Below are positions 7,015 through 15,027 of a stretch of 32,761 bases of DNA, in pieces. The position numbers and the translations under genes are program-made. Location: positions 1 to 32,761 of the forward strand of contig JASFQI010000009.1 of NCBI GenBank assembly GCA_050115555.1, given 5' to 3'. The notes beneath the pieces were generated by a model. The model did no database searches. It was not told the origin of the DNA and worked only from the letters and a program-made list of their open reading frames with translations. The stretch comes from JASFQI01 sp050115555 (GTDB lineage Bacteria > Desulfobacterota > DSM-4660 > Desulfatiglandales > HGW-15). The stretch's first letter is position 1, and the number at the start of each line of letters is the position of its first letter.

Positions 7015-7782
7015 CTAGACCGTCAAATCCGAGCCGGTCGTGTCGGCGAACTGGGTTTGCGGCGACCCGCCCAGGAAATCGGCTGGATCCATATGTCGAC
7101 CATGCCGCCTGACCTCGAAGTGAAGGTGAGGGCCGGTGCTCCTGCCCGTGGAGCCCAGGTGCGCCAGGGGCTCACCCGCGTGCACCCAGTCACCTTCGGA
7201 GACCAGGTTTTCCCGATTGTGCGCGTACAGTGTGGTGAAGCCTTTCCCATGATCCACAACCACCACGTTTCCGTATCCGTGCCGGTGGTCGCTCAGGATC
7301 ACCCGGCCGGGCATGCAGGCTCGAACCGTCGTACCTTCAGGAGCGGCCAGGTCAATCCCCTCATGAAATTTCTGTTCCCCGTTGATGGGGTCCACCCGCC
7401 AGCCGAAGTTGGAGGAGACCCGCCCTTGTATGGGCCAGCGGGGTGTTTCCGGTTTCTGGAGGATTTCCGGGGCGAAGTCCGTGTTCGAGGAGGCGCCGTC
7501 CTTTCGGCTCAGCTGCCGGTACAGGAGATCCGCCAGGCTCCGGTCGCCCTGGTCGGCCAAGGATTTCGAGAGTTCTTGATCCAGAAGGGATTCGTACATG
7601 TTCTCTTCATTGCCTCCGTGGAAGAGATCGCACTTCTGCACGGTCCGGCGCATGCTTTGAAGCAGTTGATAGGTAAAGACGGACTCGAACTCCTTGCACG
7701 CCTTTCGAAGTTTCTGATCCCGGTCTTCCTGCGCCTCAGGACGCGGAAGGAACGATTTGAGATTCACCCTCTCTCCCTGCAC
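7015..7782 (-). CDS. flgJ: FlgJ rod-binding domain fused to M23 peptidase
   Basis: A 255-residue two-domain protein. Residues about 22-95 match the FlgJ rod-binding domain (ACKEFESVFTYQLLQSMRRT). Residues about 115-235 are an M23/LytM peptidase with H140 and D144 (HEGIDLAAP), H188 (LYAH) and H219/H221 (GPHLHFEV), a complete zinc and catalytic set. The enterobacterial protein carries a glucosaminidase here instead, so this version would cut cross-link peptides rather than glycan strands to let the rod through the wall. There is no signal peptide, as expected for a type III-exported rod protein. The start is GTG 7782, preceded by GAGAGGA. It is the last gene of the flgF operon, 39 nt after flgI. 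Confidence 0.93.
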   Translation of the reverse strand: MQGERVNLKSFLPRPEAQEDRDQKLRKACKEFESVFTYQLLQSMRRTVQKCDLFHGGNEENMYESLLDQELSKSLADQGDRSLADLLYRQLSRKDGASSNTDFAPEILQKPETPRWPIQGRVSSNFGWRVDPINGEQKFHEGIDLAAPEGTTVRACMPGRVILSDHRHGYGNVVVVDHGKGFTTLYAHNRENLVSEGDWVHAGEPLAHLGSTGRSTGPHLHFEVRRHGRHMDPADFLGGSPQTQFADTTGSDLTV

Positions 7783-7821
7783 CGCGATCCTCTCCTCTCA
7801 CATACAGTCTGTTCTGTTTCG

Positions 7822-8943
7822 CTAAATGATCTCCAGCTCCGCCTGAAGTGCACCGCTGGCCTGGATGGCCTGGAAAACCGTGATCAGGTCGCGCGGAGAC
7901 ACCCCGATGGCGTTCAGCGCCTTGACCACCTCGCCGAGATTGGCGCCTTCGGGCAGAAGGAGCAGCTGTTCCCCCTCCTCGGTGACGTTCACCTGGCTGT
8001 CGTCCGTGACCGTGGTCCTTCCCCGGGAGAACGGAGCCGGTTGGCTGACATTCTGGGTTTCCTTGATGTGGACGCTCAGGTTTCCGTGTGCAATGGCCAC
8101 GGGTGCGATGCGCACGTTTTCGCCCATGACCACGGTCCCGGTCCTCTCGGCGAGAATGATTCGGGCCTTGTTGTCCGGCTGGACGTGGAGCTGCTCCAGC
8201 TTTGCCACCAGGGGCACCAGGTTTCCTCGAAAGGCCTCCGGCACCTCAATGCACACGGTTCCTGAATCCGAAGGAAATGCCATCCGGCCTCCCACCTCCC
8301 GGTTGATGGCTTCCGCCACACGAATCGCTGTGGTGAAGTCCGGGTTGTTCAGGCTGATGGTGAGCTCGTTCAGGCTGTTGAACTGAAACGGGATCTCCTG
8401 TTCAATGGTGGCGCCCCCAGGAACCCGCGCCACGGTCGGGTGGTTTTTCTGGACCCCTCCCCCGGCGGCCCCGGCTGCGGCGAATCCCCCCACCAGGAGG
8501 GGCCCCTGTGCCAGGGCATAGACCTTGTTGTCCGCCCCGCGGAGCGGAGAAAGCAGCAGGGTTCCGCCCTGGAGGCTGTCCGCGTCACCCACCGATGAGA
8601 CGAGCACGTCGATCTTGCTCCCGATGCGTGCGAACGGCGGCAGATTCGCCGTGATCATGACCGCGGCTACGTTGGCCACCTTGACCTCATCCGGAAGCGT
8701 GTGCACGCCCAGCCGCTCCATCATGTTCACCAGGCTTTGCACGGTGAACTGTGTCCCGTTCCCGTCTCCGGTCCCGTTGAGACCGACCACGAGACCGTAT
8801 CCCACGAGCTGGTTGAGCCGCGTCCCTTTGATGGAGGCCATGTCCTTGAGGCGAGCGGCCGAGGCCCCGGAGGTCAGCAGCGGGGCAAGGGCTATCAAGA
8901 AGGCAATGCCGGTTGTCAGGGCGGCGTGTCTAAGCGTCCGCAT
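7822..8943 (-). CDS. flgI: FlgI P-ring protein
   Basis: A 373-residue periplasmic protein that forms the peptidoglycan-level bushing around the rod. A Sec signal peptide spans about residues 1-29 (IAFLIALAPLL, cleavage after ASA). The mature protein opens with the family pattern RLKDMASIKGTRLNQLVGYG and GLNGTGDG, and continues with ADSLQGGTLLLSPLRGAD. ATG 8943 is chosen because GGGAGG sits 5 nt upstream and the signal peptide begins there; an in-frame ATG at 8967 lies inside the end of flgH. It follows flgH by 11 nt. Confidence 0.96.
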   Translation of the reverse strand: MRTLRHAALTTGIAFLIALAPLLTSGASAARLKDMASIKGTRLNQLVGYGLVVGLNGTGDGNGTQFTVQSLVNMMERLGVHTLPDEVKVANVAAVMITANLPPFARIGSKIDVLVSSVGDADSLQGGTLLLSPLRGADNKVYALAQGPLLVGGFAAAGAAGGGVQKNHPTVARVPGGATIEQEIPFQFNSLNELTISLNNPDFTTAIRVAEAINREVGGRMAFPSDSGTVCIEVPEAFRGNLVPLVAKLEQLHVQPDNKARIILAERTGTVVMGENVRIAPVAIAHGNLSVHIKETQNVSQPAPFSRGRTTVTDDSQVNVTEEGEQLLLLPEGANLGEVVKALNAIGVSPRDLITVFQAIQASGALQAELEII

Positions 8944-8954
8944 GGTTTCCTCCC

Positions 8955-9686
8955 TTAAAACGGCCACACATAGTCCACAGCTCGCATGAGCCAGCCGGGC
9001 CTTTGTTTGTCACTCACCGGTCCGCTGCCCGTGTACTCGATGGAGGCCTCCGCAATGTAGCTGGACAACACGGTGTTGTCCGGAGAAACGTCCGCCGGAC
9101 GGACCAACCCGGTAAGGGTGATGTACTGGGCTTCGTTGTTGACCTTGACCTTTCGAGACCCCTTGATGAAGAGGTTCCCGTTCGGGGTGACCTCAAGAAC
9201 CCGGGCGGTGATGGAGGCGGTCATGGACTCGTTCCGAGTGGTTTCGCCCGAGCCGTCGAAGTCGTTTTCCATGGAGGCCTTCAGCATGACATCGTTGTTG
9301 AATTCCGCCGGTACGCCGATCTTGCTGATCTTGCCTTCCCAACCGAGCAGGTTGCTGATTCCGGCATTGATGGAGGATTCGCGACCGGTCTTGGTCGTGG
9401 CCTTCTTGTTCGCTTGCGAGGTCTCGACGATGTTCACGGTAATCAGGTCGCCCACCTTATGGGCCCGGAGATCCTGGAATGCGCTGCGATAGGTCGTCTC
9501 ATGCCAGAGGCCGGCGCCGGAGGCCGGGTCAAGGTTCTGGGGGGACACCACGATCTGTGCGGGTCGGGCCGCCGGGGGGGAGGTCAGGGGCTCCCGGGCG
9601 TCTTTGTCCTGAAAAGGGAGTCCTGCGCATCCTGTGAGGAGAAGCAGGGCCAAAGCGATTGCAATACCGTTCCATTTCATGTTCAT
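8955..9686 (-). CDS. flgH: FlgH L-ring lipoprotein
   Basis: A 243-residue outer-membrane lipoprotein that builds the L-ring around the rod. The lipobox LLTGC places the lipidated cysteine at C20. Family signatures follow: LWHETTYRSAFQDLRAHKVGD, then NLFIKGSRKVKVNNE and ITLTGLVRPADV. Length is normal. Its presence with FlgI shows that the cell has an outer membrane. AGGAG precedes ATG 9686. It lies between flgA (14 nt upstream) and flgI in the rod-ring operon. Confidence 0.96.
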   Translation of the reverse strand: MNMKWNGIAIALALLLLTGCAGLPFQDKDAREPLTSPPAARPAQIVVSPQNLDPASGAGLWHETTYRSAFQDLRAHKVGDLITVNIVETSQANKKATTKTGRESSINAGISNLLGWEGKISKIGVPAEFNNDVMLKASMENDFDGSGETTRNESMTASITARVLEVTPNGNLFIKGSRKVKVNNEAQYITLTGLVRPADVSPDNTVLSSYIAEASIEYTGSGPVSDKQRPGWLMRAVDYVWPF

Positions 9687-9700
9687 TGGGATCTCCTGAT

Positions 9701-10690
9701 TTAGAAGCGCACTCTCACCCAGCCGGGGGCCTCGACCGTGGAGAAGATTTCCTTGCCGCTCTGAAGATTGCGCACGCGAATGCGATCCCCATGGCAGCCG
9801 TCTTCAAGGGCCTCACCACGCGTGGTGATGCGAAGGATTTCGTTTTCTGCGACAATGGTAACCGCGCTCCCCTTCTCCACTACCGGGGGATCCTCCACCA
9901 TGGCGGCGGTCAGCGTGCGGCCCACGCGGATGCTTCGAGCCGCCTTTTTTCCCGCTGCTTCTTCCAGGCTTGTCAGGGCGTCGCCTGTGCGCCGTGTCGT
10001 GGTCTGTCGAACGAGCCTCAGGTCGTCTTTTCTCACCGCATCGCCTCGTTGAATGTTCCGAGACGCCTGGACCACATGTTGTGTGACGGCGATTCGTGCG
10101 GACACGGGGGCTCGTCGGACAGCCCGCCCGTCTACGAGGAAGGTCAGCGTTGCGGATAGGTTGCCTAGATAGTCTGTGTTGCCGTTCTCGCGAATGTCCC
10201 ATCGAAGGTTTCCCTCGGGAAGGGCCAGGTCCCCGGGCACCTGCAGATCCTCCACAACCATCTCGTCGAGGGACCAGGGGGCGTTCTGTATGAGGTACTC
10301 GCGAAAGATCTCCTTCATGCGCGCCGAGGTGATGACCTGGGCGGCCCGGTGGATGACAAGGGTTGAGGGGATCTCCAGCGTGATCCCGTTTTCCCGATCC
10401 CCAAGGGCCGAGCCCACCTTGTAGTCCAGGAAGTGACGGTTGAACTGGTAGGAGCTTCCCGGAGCCGGAGCCGATGCGACTTCCATCGCTTCGAGCCTTG
10501 CCACCCGCGGATCCCCGGCCGGTTCGAATGCGGCGATCGCCCCCAGAGTCACGGTGTCACCATGGATCGTGGCTTCTTCGGCGATGCGGATCTCCAGGGT
10601 TCGTTCCGTCCCCGAAACCGGCGAGGCAAACATCACGAGCCCTGCCGCAAGGACAGGAGCAAGGGTTCGAATGATTCTAAGAGGTCTCAT
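9701..10690 (-). CDS. flgA: FlgA P-ring assembly chaperone
   Basis: A 329-residue periplasmic protein with a signal peptide (about residues 1-27) that assists FlgI polymerisation. The C-terminal third carries the SAF/FlgA domain, including VQASRNIQRGDAVRKDDLRL, then GKKAARSIRVGRTL and the stretch VEKGSAVTIVAENEILRIT. It is longer than the E. coli protein (219 residues) because of an extended N-terminal half, as in many non-enteric FlgA proteins. It lies between flgG and flgH, as expected for flgFGAHIJ. Confidence 0.93.
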   Translation of the reverse strand: MRPLRIIRTLAPVLAAGLVMFASPVSGTERTLEIRIAEEATIHGDTVTLGAIAAFEPAGDPRVARLEAMEVASAPAPGSSYQFNRHFLDYKVGSALGDRENGITLEIPSTLVIHRAAQVITSARMKEIFREYLIQNAPWSLDEMVVEDLQVPGDLALPEGNLRWDIRENGNTDYLGNLSATLTFLVDGRAVRRAPVSARIAVTQHVVQASRNIQRGDAVRKDDLRLVRQTTTRRTGDALTSLEEAAGKKAARSIRVGRTLTAAMVEDPPVVEKGSAVTIVAENEILRITTRGEALEDGCHGDRIRVRNLQSGKEIFSTVEAPGWVRVRF

Positions 10691-10705
10691 TTCGTGGTTC
10701 CCCGG

Positions 10706-11488
10706 TTACTGCTTGATGTTGTTGGCCGTCTGGAGCATCTCGTCGGCCGCCTTGATGGACTTGGAAGCGACCTCATAGGCGCGCTGGCCGGTGATCATGC
10801 TGACCATCTCCTCAACCACGTCCACGTTGGACATCTCCAGGTAGCCCTGAGCCAGGGTCCCCATACCGTCCACGCCCGGGTTCCCCTCGATGGGGTCCCC
10901 CGAGGCCTCTGTGGGGCGGAAGCGGTTCCCTCCTACGCTCAACAGTCCGGCCGGATTGGCAAAGGTGTGCAGGGTGAGCTGGCTGCTCGCCAGTTCGGTG
11001 CCGTCAGGCCCCAGGGCCACCATGTTCCCTCCCGGATCCACGGTGAAGTTCACGGTCTCGGTGGGAATGGCGAACTCCGGCTGGAGCAGGTCACCCTCCG
11101 AAGTGACAATGTAGCCCTCGGAATCCATTTTAAATGCGCCTGCTCGCATGTAGAGCTCTTCGCCGTTGCTGAGAATTTTGAAGAACCCTTCGCCTTCAAT
11201 GGCGAGGTCCAGGTCGTTTTGCGTCTGGACATAGTCCCCCTGGCTGTGGATCTTTTGGACGGACACGGGCTTTGTTCCCATGCCCACCTGGATCCCGGTG
11301 GGGACGGTGCCGCCGTCGCTCGTGGCGGCTCCCGGGGAGCGCAGGTTCTGGTAGAGAAGGTCCACGAAATCGGCCCGGCTCTTCTTGAAGCCCACGGTGT
11401 TCACGTTGGCCAGGTTGTTCGCAATGACGTCCATGCTCAGTTTCTGCGCCGCCATTCCCGATGCAGCGGTCCAAAGGCTTCGTATCAT
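10706..11488 (-). CDS. flgG: FlgG distal rod protein
   Basis: A 260-residue axial protein, the standard FlgG length. The N-terminus (MIRSLWTAASGMAAQ, then ANNLANVNTVGFKKSRADF) and C-terminus (VVEEMVSMITGQRAYEVASK, then ADEMLQTANNI) are textbook rod motifs. It is exported by the flagellar type III system and forms the distal rod between the rings. ATG 11488 has AGGAGG about 6 nt upstream. It follows flgF by 17 nt. Confidence 0.97.
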   Translation of the reverse strand: MIRSLWTAASGMAAQKLSMDVIANNLANVNTVGFKKSRADFVDLLYQNLRSPGAATSDGGTVPTGIQVGMGTKPVSVQKIHSQGDYVQTQNDLDLAIEGEGFFKILSNGEELYMRAGAFKMDSEGYIVTSEGDLLQPEFAIPTETVNFTVDPGGNMVALGPDGTELASSQLTLHTFANPAGLLSVGGNRFRPTEASGDPIEGNPGVDGMGTLAQGYLEMSNVDVVEEMVSMITGQRAYEVASKSIKAADEMLQTANNIKQ

Positions 11489-11505
11489 GGGTTTCCTCCT
11501 TGAGA

Positions 11506-12231
11506 TCAGCGAAGCTGGCTGACTTCGTTGATGACGCGGTTATTCAATTCGTCCAGCACCTGGATGACTTTCTGGTAGCTTTCAAACGCGCGCAGGGAAT
11601 GGATCATATTGACCATTTCCTCGGCCACCTCCACGTTGGACTGCTCGGTGTAGCCCTGCTCGACCCCGCTTTGATAGTCCAGGCCGATCTCGGGCTCTCC
11701 GGATGGGTTGGCGAACAGGGCATGCCCTGTCATTTCGAGGACCTCAGACTTCTCGAAGTCCACGAGGTCCAGTCGTCCCTGCTCCTGACCGTTCACATGG
11801 ATGGCGCCGAGGGAGTCCACGGAGATCGTCCCCGCAGGAATCTGGATCGGGCCGCCCTGGCCCAGGACATATTGGTTTTGCTGCGTAATCAGGAATCCCT
11901 GCCCGTCCAGCGTGAAGTTGCCCTTTCGCGTGTATCGGACCCCTTCCGGGCTTTGGACCTTGAAAAAGCCCCGTCCGTTGATCACCAGGTCCAGAGGGTT
12001 TCCCGTGGAACGAACATCACCCGGGGAGAAGTCGACCTCGGTACGAACCAGGGCCGGGTCGGGTGGGGCGCTCGTATCCCCGCCCTGCGCACCGTTCAAG
12101 GCGTCCTGAAAGGCGATCCGGTGTTTCTTGTAACCGATGGTTGCGGCATTGGAGAGATTGTTTGTAATCACGTCCATCCGCAGCTCTTCCTTTAGGCAGG
12201 CCCTGACTGCGTCGATCATTCCTTGGATCAT
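11506..12231 (-). CDS. flgF: FlgF proximal rod protein
   Basis: A 241-residue flagellar basal-body rod protein. It has the N-terminal rod motif (RMDVITNNLSNAATIGYKK), a central NPLDLVINGRGFFKV and the C-terminal motif VEVAEEMVNMIHSLRAFES. Its place directly before flgG and its shorter, less FlgG-like sequence support FlgF. GGAGGG lies about 5 nt upstream of ATG 12231. It is the first gene of flgF-flgG-flgA-flgH-flgI-flgJ; a sigma54 promoter lies 55-70 nt upstream. Confidence 0.93.
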   Translation of the reverse strand: MIQGMIDAVRACLKEELRMDVITNNLSNAATIGYKKHRIAFQDALNGAQGGDTSAPPDPALVRTEVDFSPGDVRSTGNPLDLVINGRGFFKVQSPEGVRYTRKGNFTLDGQGFLITQQNQYVLGQGGPIQIPAGTISVDSLGAIHVNGQEQGRLDLVDFEKSEVLEMTGHALFANPSGEPEIGLDYQSGVEQGYTEQSNVEVAEEMVNMIHSLRAFESYQKVIQVLDELNNRVINEVSQLR

Positions 12232-12285
12232 GGCACCCTCCGTGGGGATTGCCGGGTCTTGGATCCGGCATGCTTCTCACAAGTT

Positions 12286-12301
12286 TGCAATTCTCGTACC
12301 A
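12286..12301 (-). promoter_or_regulatory. Sigma54 promoter of the flgFGAHIJ operon
   Basis: The minus strand reads TGGTACGAGAATTGCA. It matches TGGYACR-N4-TTGCW at every defined position, with correct GG-GC spacing. Transcription would start near 12275, giving a leader of about 44 nt before flgF. Confidence 0.85.
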
Positions 12302-12573
12302 CGGGTGGAAACGGCAAGTCGCTTCAGGGACTTGGCTGATTTTATGTGAAATGTCAGCCGGTTATGGAGTGTCGGTAAAATGGCGGCAAAATGACGGCAA
12401 AGGGGAGGTTCACGTCGGAGGCCTTCGGGGGTGAAGGCCTTTCCTCGAAAGGGAAAAGTTTGCCCTGGACAGCAGGGGAGCAAGGGACAGGAAACATGGT
12501 AGAAACCCGTGGTAGAAACCCGTTGAACACCGGCCGTGAATCTGCCACAGTGCGCAGCGAGGAGAACAATCTG
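12302..12573. other. Intergenic region between flgF promoter and the YbaK-type gene
   Basis: Within the non-coding stretch 12232-12573, two dyads lie 30-75 nt upstream of the flgF-operon -24 element and could be activator sites: CAAGTC (12315-12320) with GACTTG (12329-12334), and GGCTGA (12334-12339) with TCAGCC (12354-12359). Two short tandem duplications are also visible, near 12377-12398 and 12498-12524, plus a hairpin at 12419-12440. I see no gene. Confidence 0.4.
12419..12440. terminator. Hairpin, direction uncertain
   Basis: A perfect 8-bp stem AGGCCTTC/GAAGGCCT closes a 6-nt GGGGGT loop. On the plus strand it is followed by TT only, so a terminator role is weak. It lies about 130 nt upstream of the deacylase start. 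Confidence 0.3.
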
Positions 12574-13053
12574 ATGGATATTTTTGCATTTCTCAGGGAT
12601 GCGGGGGTGTCCTACGAGCGTTACGATCATCCCCCGGTCCACACAGTGGAGGAGGCGCTCCGGGACGTCCCACCGCTTCCGGGGGCCAAGACCAAGAACC
12701 TGTTTCTTTGCGATCGGCGAGGGCACCGGCATTTTCTCGTCGTGGTGGGGTTCGAAAAGCGGGTGGATCTCAAGGCCTTGAAAGGACTCCTGGGCGTGAG
12801 CGTGCTCCGATTCGGCTCACCGCGCAGGCTGCACGCCCGCCTCGGCGTGGAGCCGGGAGCGGTATCGCTCCTGGGGTTGGTGAACGACCGGGACCGGGAG
12901 GTCGAGGTGATTATGGATCGGGCGGTATGGGAGAGCCCGCAGTTCCAGTGCCACCCCCTTGTGAACACAAGCACGTTGCTGATTCCGAGAGAGGGAATTC
13001 AACGGTTTTTTCGGGCGACGGCTCACGAGCCGCGGGTCATGGAAGTGCCGTGA
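12574..13053 (+). CDS. YbaK/ProX-type aminoacyl-tRNA deacylase
   Basis: A 159-residue YbaK/EbsC-domain protein, closest in pattern to the ProXp-ala/PrdX group, which hydrolyses mischarged Ala-tRNA(Pro) in trans. Visible signatures are YDHPPVHTVEEA near the N-terminus, the core TKNLFLCDRRGHRHFLVVV and GVEPGAVSLLGLVNDR near the substrate pocket. ATG 12574 is used because the domain starts there and GGAG lies about 10 nt upstream; the longer in-frame reading from 12391 adds only non-conserved sequence. It is the one non-flagellar gene in the window, transcribed against its neighbours and converging on the FlhB-like gene with a 28-nt gap. The exact tRNA substrate cannot be told from sequence alone. 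Confidence 0.88.
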   Translation: MDIFAFLRDAGVSYERYDHPPVHTVEEALRDVPPLPGAKTKNLFLCDRRGHRHFLVVVGFEKRVDLKALKGLLGVSVLRFGSPRRLHARLGVEPGAVSLLGLVNDRDREVEVIMDRAVWESPQFQCHPLVNTSTLLIPREGIQRFFRATAHEPRVMEVP

Positions 13054-13081
13054 CAGGCATGAGTCCTGACAGCGGAGGCAT

Positions 13082-13357
13082 TCACGAGGACTCTTTCATG
13101 CGGCGGTTCAGTCGGTAGGCAAAGGCAAGGATTTCGGCTACGGCCTTGTAAAGGTCCGGCGGGATTTCCTCGTCGAAGTCGAGCTGGATCAGGGCCCCGA
13201 CCAGATCGGGATCTTCGGAGATAGGGATACCCTCCTCCCGGGCGATCTCCATGATGCGACGGGCGACGAGCCCTTTTCCCTTGGCCGTGACGCGAGGCGC
13301 ACCGTCTTTCCCCGGTTCGTACTTCAGTGCAACGGCTTTTTTGAGCTTTTCCAGCAT
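13082..13357 (-). CDS. FlhB C-terminal-like protein (YlqH/FhlB type)
   Basis: A 91-residue soluble protein homologous to the cytoplasmic domain of FlhB. It aligns with residues after the cleavage site of the full-length FlhB of this island: AVALKYEPGKDGAPRVTAKG against AVALRYDPGKAQAPVVVAKG. It ends with the matching PPDLYKAVAEILAFAYRLNR. It has no membrane domain and no NPTH-type cleavage motif, so it looks like a free copy of the cleaved FlhB-CC fragment. Related proteins (B. subtilis YlqH, FhlB/FlhX) can partly replace that fragment. It follows the FliK-like gene by 10 nt and is the last gene of the long operon. Role inferred: export-specificity switching. Confidence 0.88.
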   Translation of the reverse strand: MLEKLKKAVALKYEPGKDGAPRVTAKGKGLVARRIMEIAREEGIPISEDPDLVGALIQLDFDEEIPPDLYKAVAEILAFAYRLNRRMKESS

Positions 13358-13367
13358 CGGTAACTCA

Positions 13368-14456
13368 TTACATCACGATGTCCACCGCGTTCGCGGTCTT
13401 CTCAAACTCCAGAAACGGAGCCCACTCCGGATCGTCTTCCTGTTTCTTCCGGCAGACAACCGTCCCGGCCTGGAGTCCGGCCTCGGACAGTCCGGAGCGA
13501 AGCTCCTCCAGGTGGCGACTGACAAACTCCGCCCGGGTTTGGTCCTCCGTAAGGATTCGAAGCCCCACCACGGAACGGTTGAGGGAAACGGAAACCTCCA
13601 TGTGCCCTAGACGGGTGAAGTCCAGGGAAAGCGAGAGGTGGAGGGCCTCATCGTCCGTTCCGGGTTTTTGCAGAAACGCCTCCCCTCCTCGAAACCCTTC
13701 TTTCCAGAGACCCGGGATGAACCAGAACCACCCGAGGCCGTCTTTCAGAGAGGAAAGGTTGAGGAGCTGATCCGTTTCCACGACATGAAGGGCCTGATCC
13801 ACCTGTTGGGCGAGATCGGCGGTGCGGGGGCTGTCGACTTCACCTCCGCTGAGAAGGGCTTTCAGCGAGAGCAGGAGGCCCTTGAGGTCGGAAGAGGTCA
13901 GGGACTGGAACGGGGCCTCGCTGCCCTCCAGCAGATGACGCGCTGCCCGACTTTCCAGAAAGAGTCCGGAGTCACGGAGCTGTCGCATCATCCACTGGAA
14001 TCCGTCCTTTGCCGGGGCGCGAAAAACCAGACTCGGCAGTCGACTTTTCAATGCGGAAAGTGCGTTTCGTATCGGTTCACTCAAACGTTCGTCTTCAACG
14101 GCCCCGGCCAGCGATCGAAGGAAGTTTCCCAACTCCGCCCGATCCGCCCGGCCCGTTGCCCAGAGCCGAACGGCCGAGGTCCGCTCGGCTGCTTCGCCTT
14201 CCACCACCTTCAGGAGAATGCGTTCCCCCATGGAACGAACCTGGAGGAGGTAGTTTCGGCCCTCCTGAAGCGGGCGTGTGGCAAAGGCCTGAAAGCGTGT
14301 TCCACGGGCCAGGAGAAGCACTTCACCTCCGCGTTTCGCGTAGATGACGGTGGCCCGAAAGGTGTCGCCGGGAGCAAGACGAAGGCCGTCGCCTGGTCCT
14401 TCGGCGGACCGGATGGTGGAGGGGGATGTCGGAGTCTGGGAAATGCCTCGAAACAT
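13368..14456 (-). CDS. FliK-like protein (second hook-length-control homologue)
   Basis: A 362-residue protein without signal peptide or membrane span. Its C-terminal part has the pattern of the FliK C-terminal (Flg_hook) domain: LHLSLSLDFTRLGHMEVSVS, then LNRSVVGLRILTEDQTRAEF and the stretch HLEELRSGLSEAGLQ, which parallels the same region of the main FliK at 30281-32029. The N-terminal part (GDTFRATVIYAKRGGEVLLL) looks like a small beta domain found in YlqG-like proteins. It pairs with the FlhB-like gene behind it, just as FliK pairs with FlhB. The start at 14456 lacks a strong Shine-Dalgarno sequence and sits 12 nt after the preceding stop. Confidence 0.75.
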   Translation of the reverse strand: MFRGISQTPTSPSTIRSAEGPGDGLRLAPGDTFRATVIYAKRGGEVLLLARGTRFQAFATRPLQEGRNYLLQVRSMGERILLKVVEGEAAERTSAVRLWATGRADRAELGNFLRSLAGAVEDERLSEPIRNALSALKSRLPSLVFRAPAKDGFQWMMRQLRDSGLFLESRAARHLLEGSEAPFQSLTSSDLKGLLLSLKALLSGGEVDSPRTADLAQQVDQALHVVETDQLLNLSSLKDGLGWFWFIPGLWKEGFRGGEAFLQKPGTDDEALHLSLSLDFTRLGHMEVSVSLNRSVVGLRILTEDQTRAEFVSRHLEELRSGLSEAGLQAGTVVCRKKQEDDPEWAPFLEFEKTANAVDIVM

Positions 14457-14468
14457 GGTGCACCGGTG

Positions 14469-14954
14469 TTACCGCGAGAATCTGCGCTTTGACCCCTTGT
14501 CTCTCAGCTTGAGAAACAAGTCGATCTCTCCGACGGAGATGCTCAATCGCTGGGCCACCTCCTCCTTGCTCATCCCTTTGCTCAGGAGGGAGCGGATCGC
14601 ATCTTTCGTGGAAAGGGAGGAATTCACGAAAACCGTGTCCCTTTTCGACGCGCTGTCCGCGGCGTCAAACAGGTCCTGGAATTGCTCGTAGCGTTTTTCG
14701 GCACGTGCCAGGCTTTCATCGAGCCGTCCCAGGAGGCGAGACGTCAGTTCCCGTTTTTCCTCGAGGTTTTCCTCGAGGTCGCGGGCGATGGCATTCATTT
14801 CGGCCAGGATTTTCTCGGACCGCTCCGCAGCCTGCATGCGTTCCTCGCCCTCCCGGGTCTTGTGGCGGGATCCCGACACGAGGACCCAAAGAAGCACTGC
14901 GCCCATCAGCAGGTCGATCGCAATCTGTCCTATGATCCAGAGTTGAATGTCCAT
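14469..14954 (-). CDS. SwrB-like membrane-anchored coiled-coil protein
   Basis: A 161-residue protein with one N-terminal membrane segment (about residues 4-26), a long charged coiled coil (about 35-100, rich in Glu, Lys and Arg) and a C-terminal helix-turn-helix-like unit (about 115-150: IRSLLSKGMSKEEVAQRLSI, then VGEIDLFLKL). This is the architecture of B. subtilis SwrB (167 residues, encoded right after sigD) and of DUF2802/DUF6115 proteins. SwrB promotes assembly of the flagellar export apparatus. Here the gene is three genes downstream of fliA. GAGGG lies about 5 nt upstream of ATG 14954. Family assignment rests on architecture and position, not on strong residue identity. Confidence 0.7.
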   Translation of the reverse strand: MDIQLWIIGQIAIDLLMGAVLLWVLVSGSRHKTREGEERMQAAERSEKILAEMNAIARDLEENLEEKRELTSRLLGRLDESLARAEKRYEQFQDLFDAADSASKRDTVFVNSSLSTKDAIRSLLSKGMSKEEVAQRLSISVGEIDLFLKLRDKGSKRRFSR

Positions 14955-15027
14955 ATACCCTCACGGCGATCCCCGTGAATGCCCTGTCTTTCGCAGGTTC
15001 AGACGTCATGGCTCGAGACGGCTGTCT

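Noticed and set aside
6979..8265. Long plus-strand open frames opposite flgJ/flgI and similar ones opposite most flagellar genes
   Set aside because: They mirror the GC-rich codon pattern of the true genes, lack ribosome-binding sites and show no recognisable domains.
12498..12524. Tandem GTAGAAACCCGT duplication as a possible CRISPR-like or iteron array
   Set aside because: Only two adjacent copies without spacers; a simple duplication.
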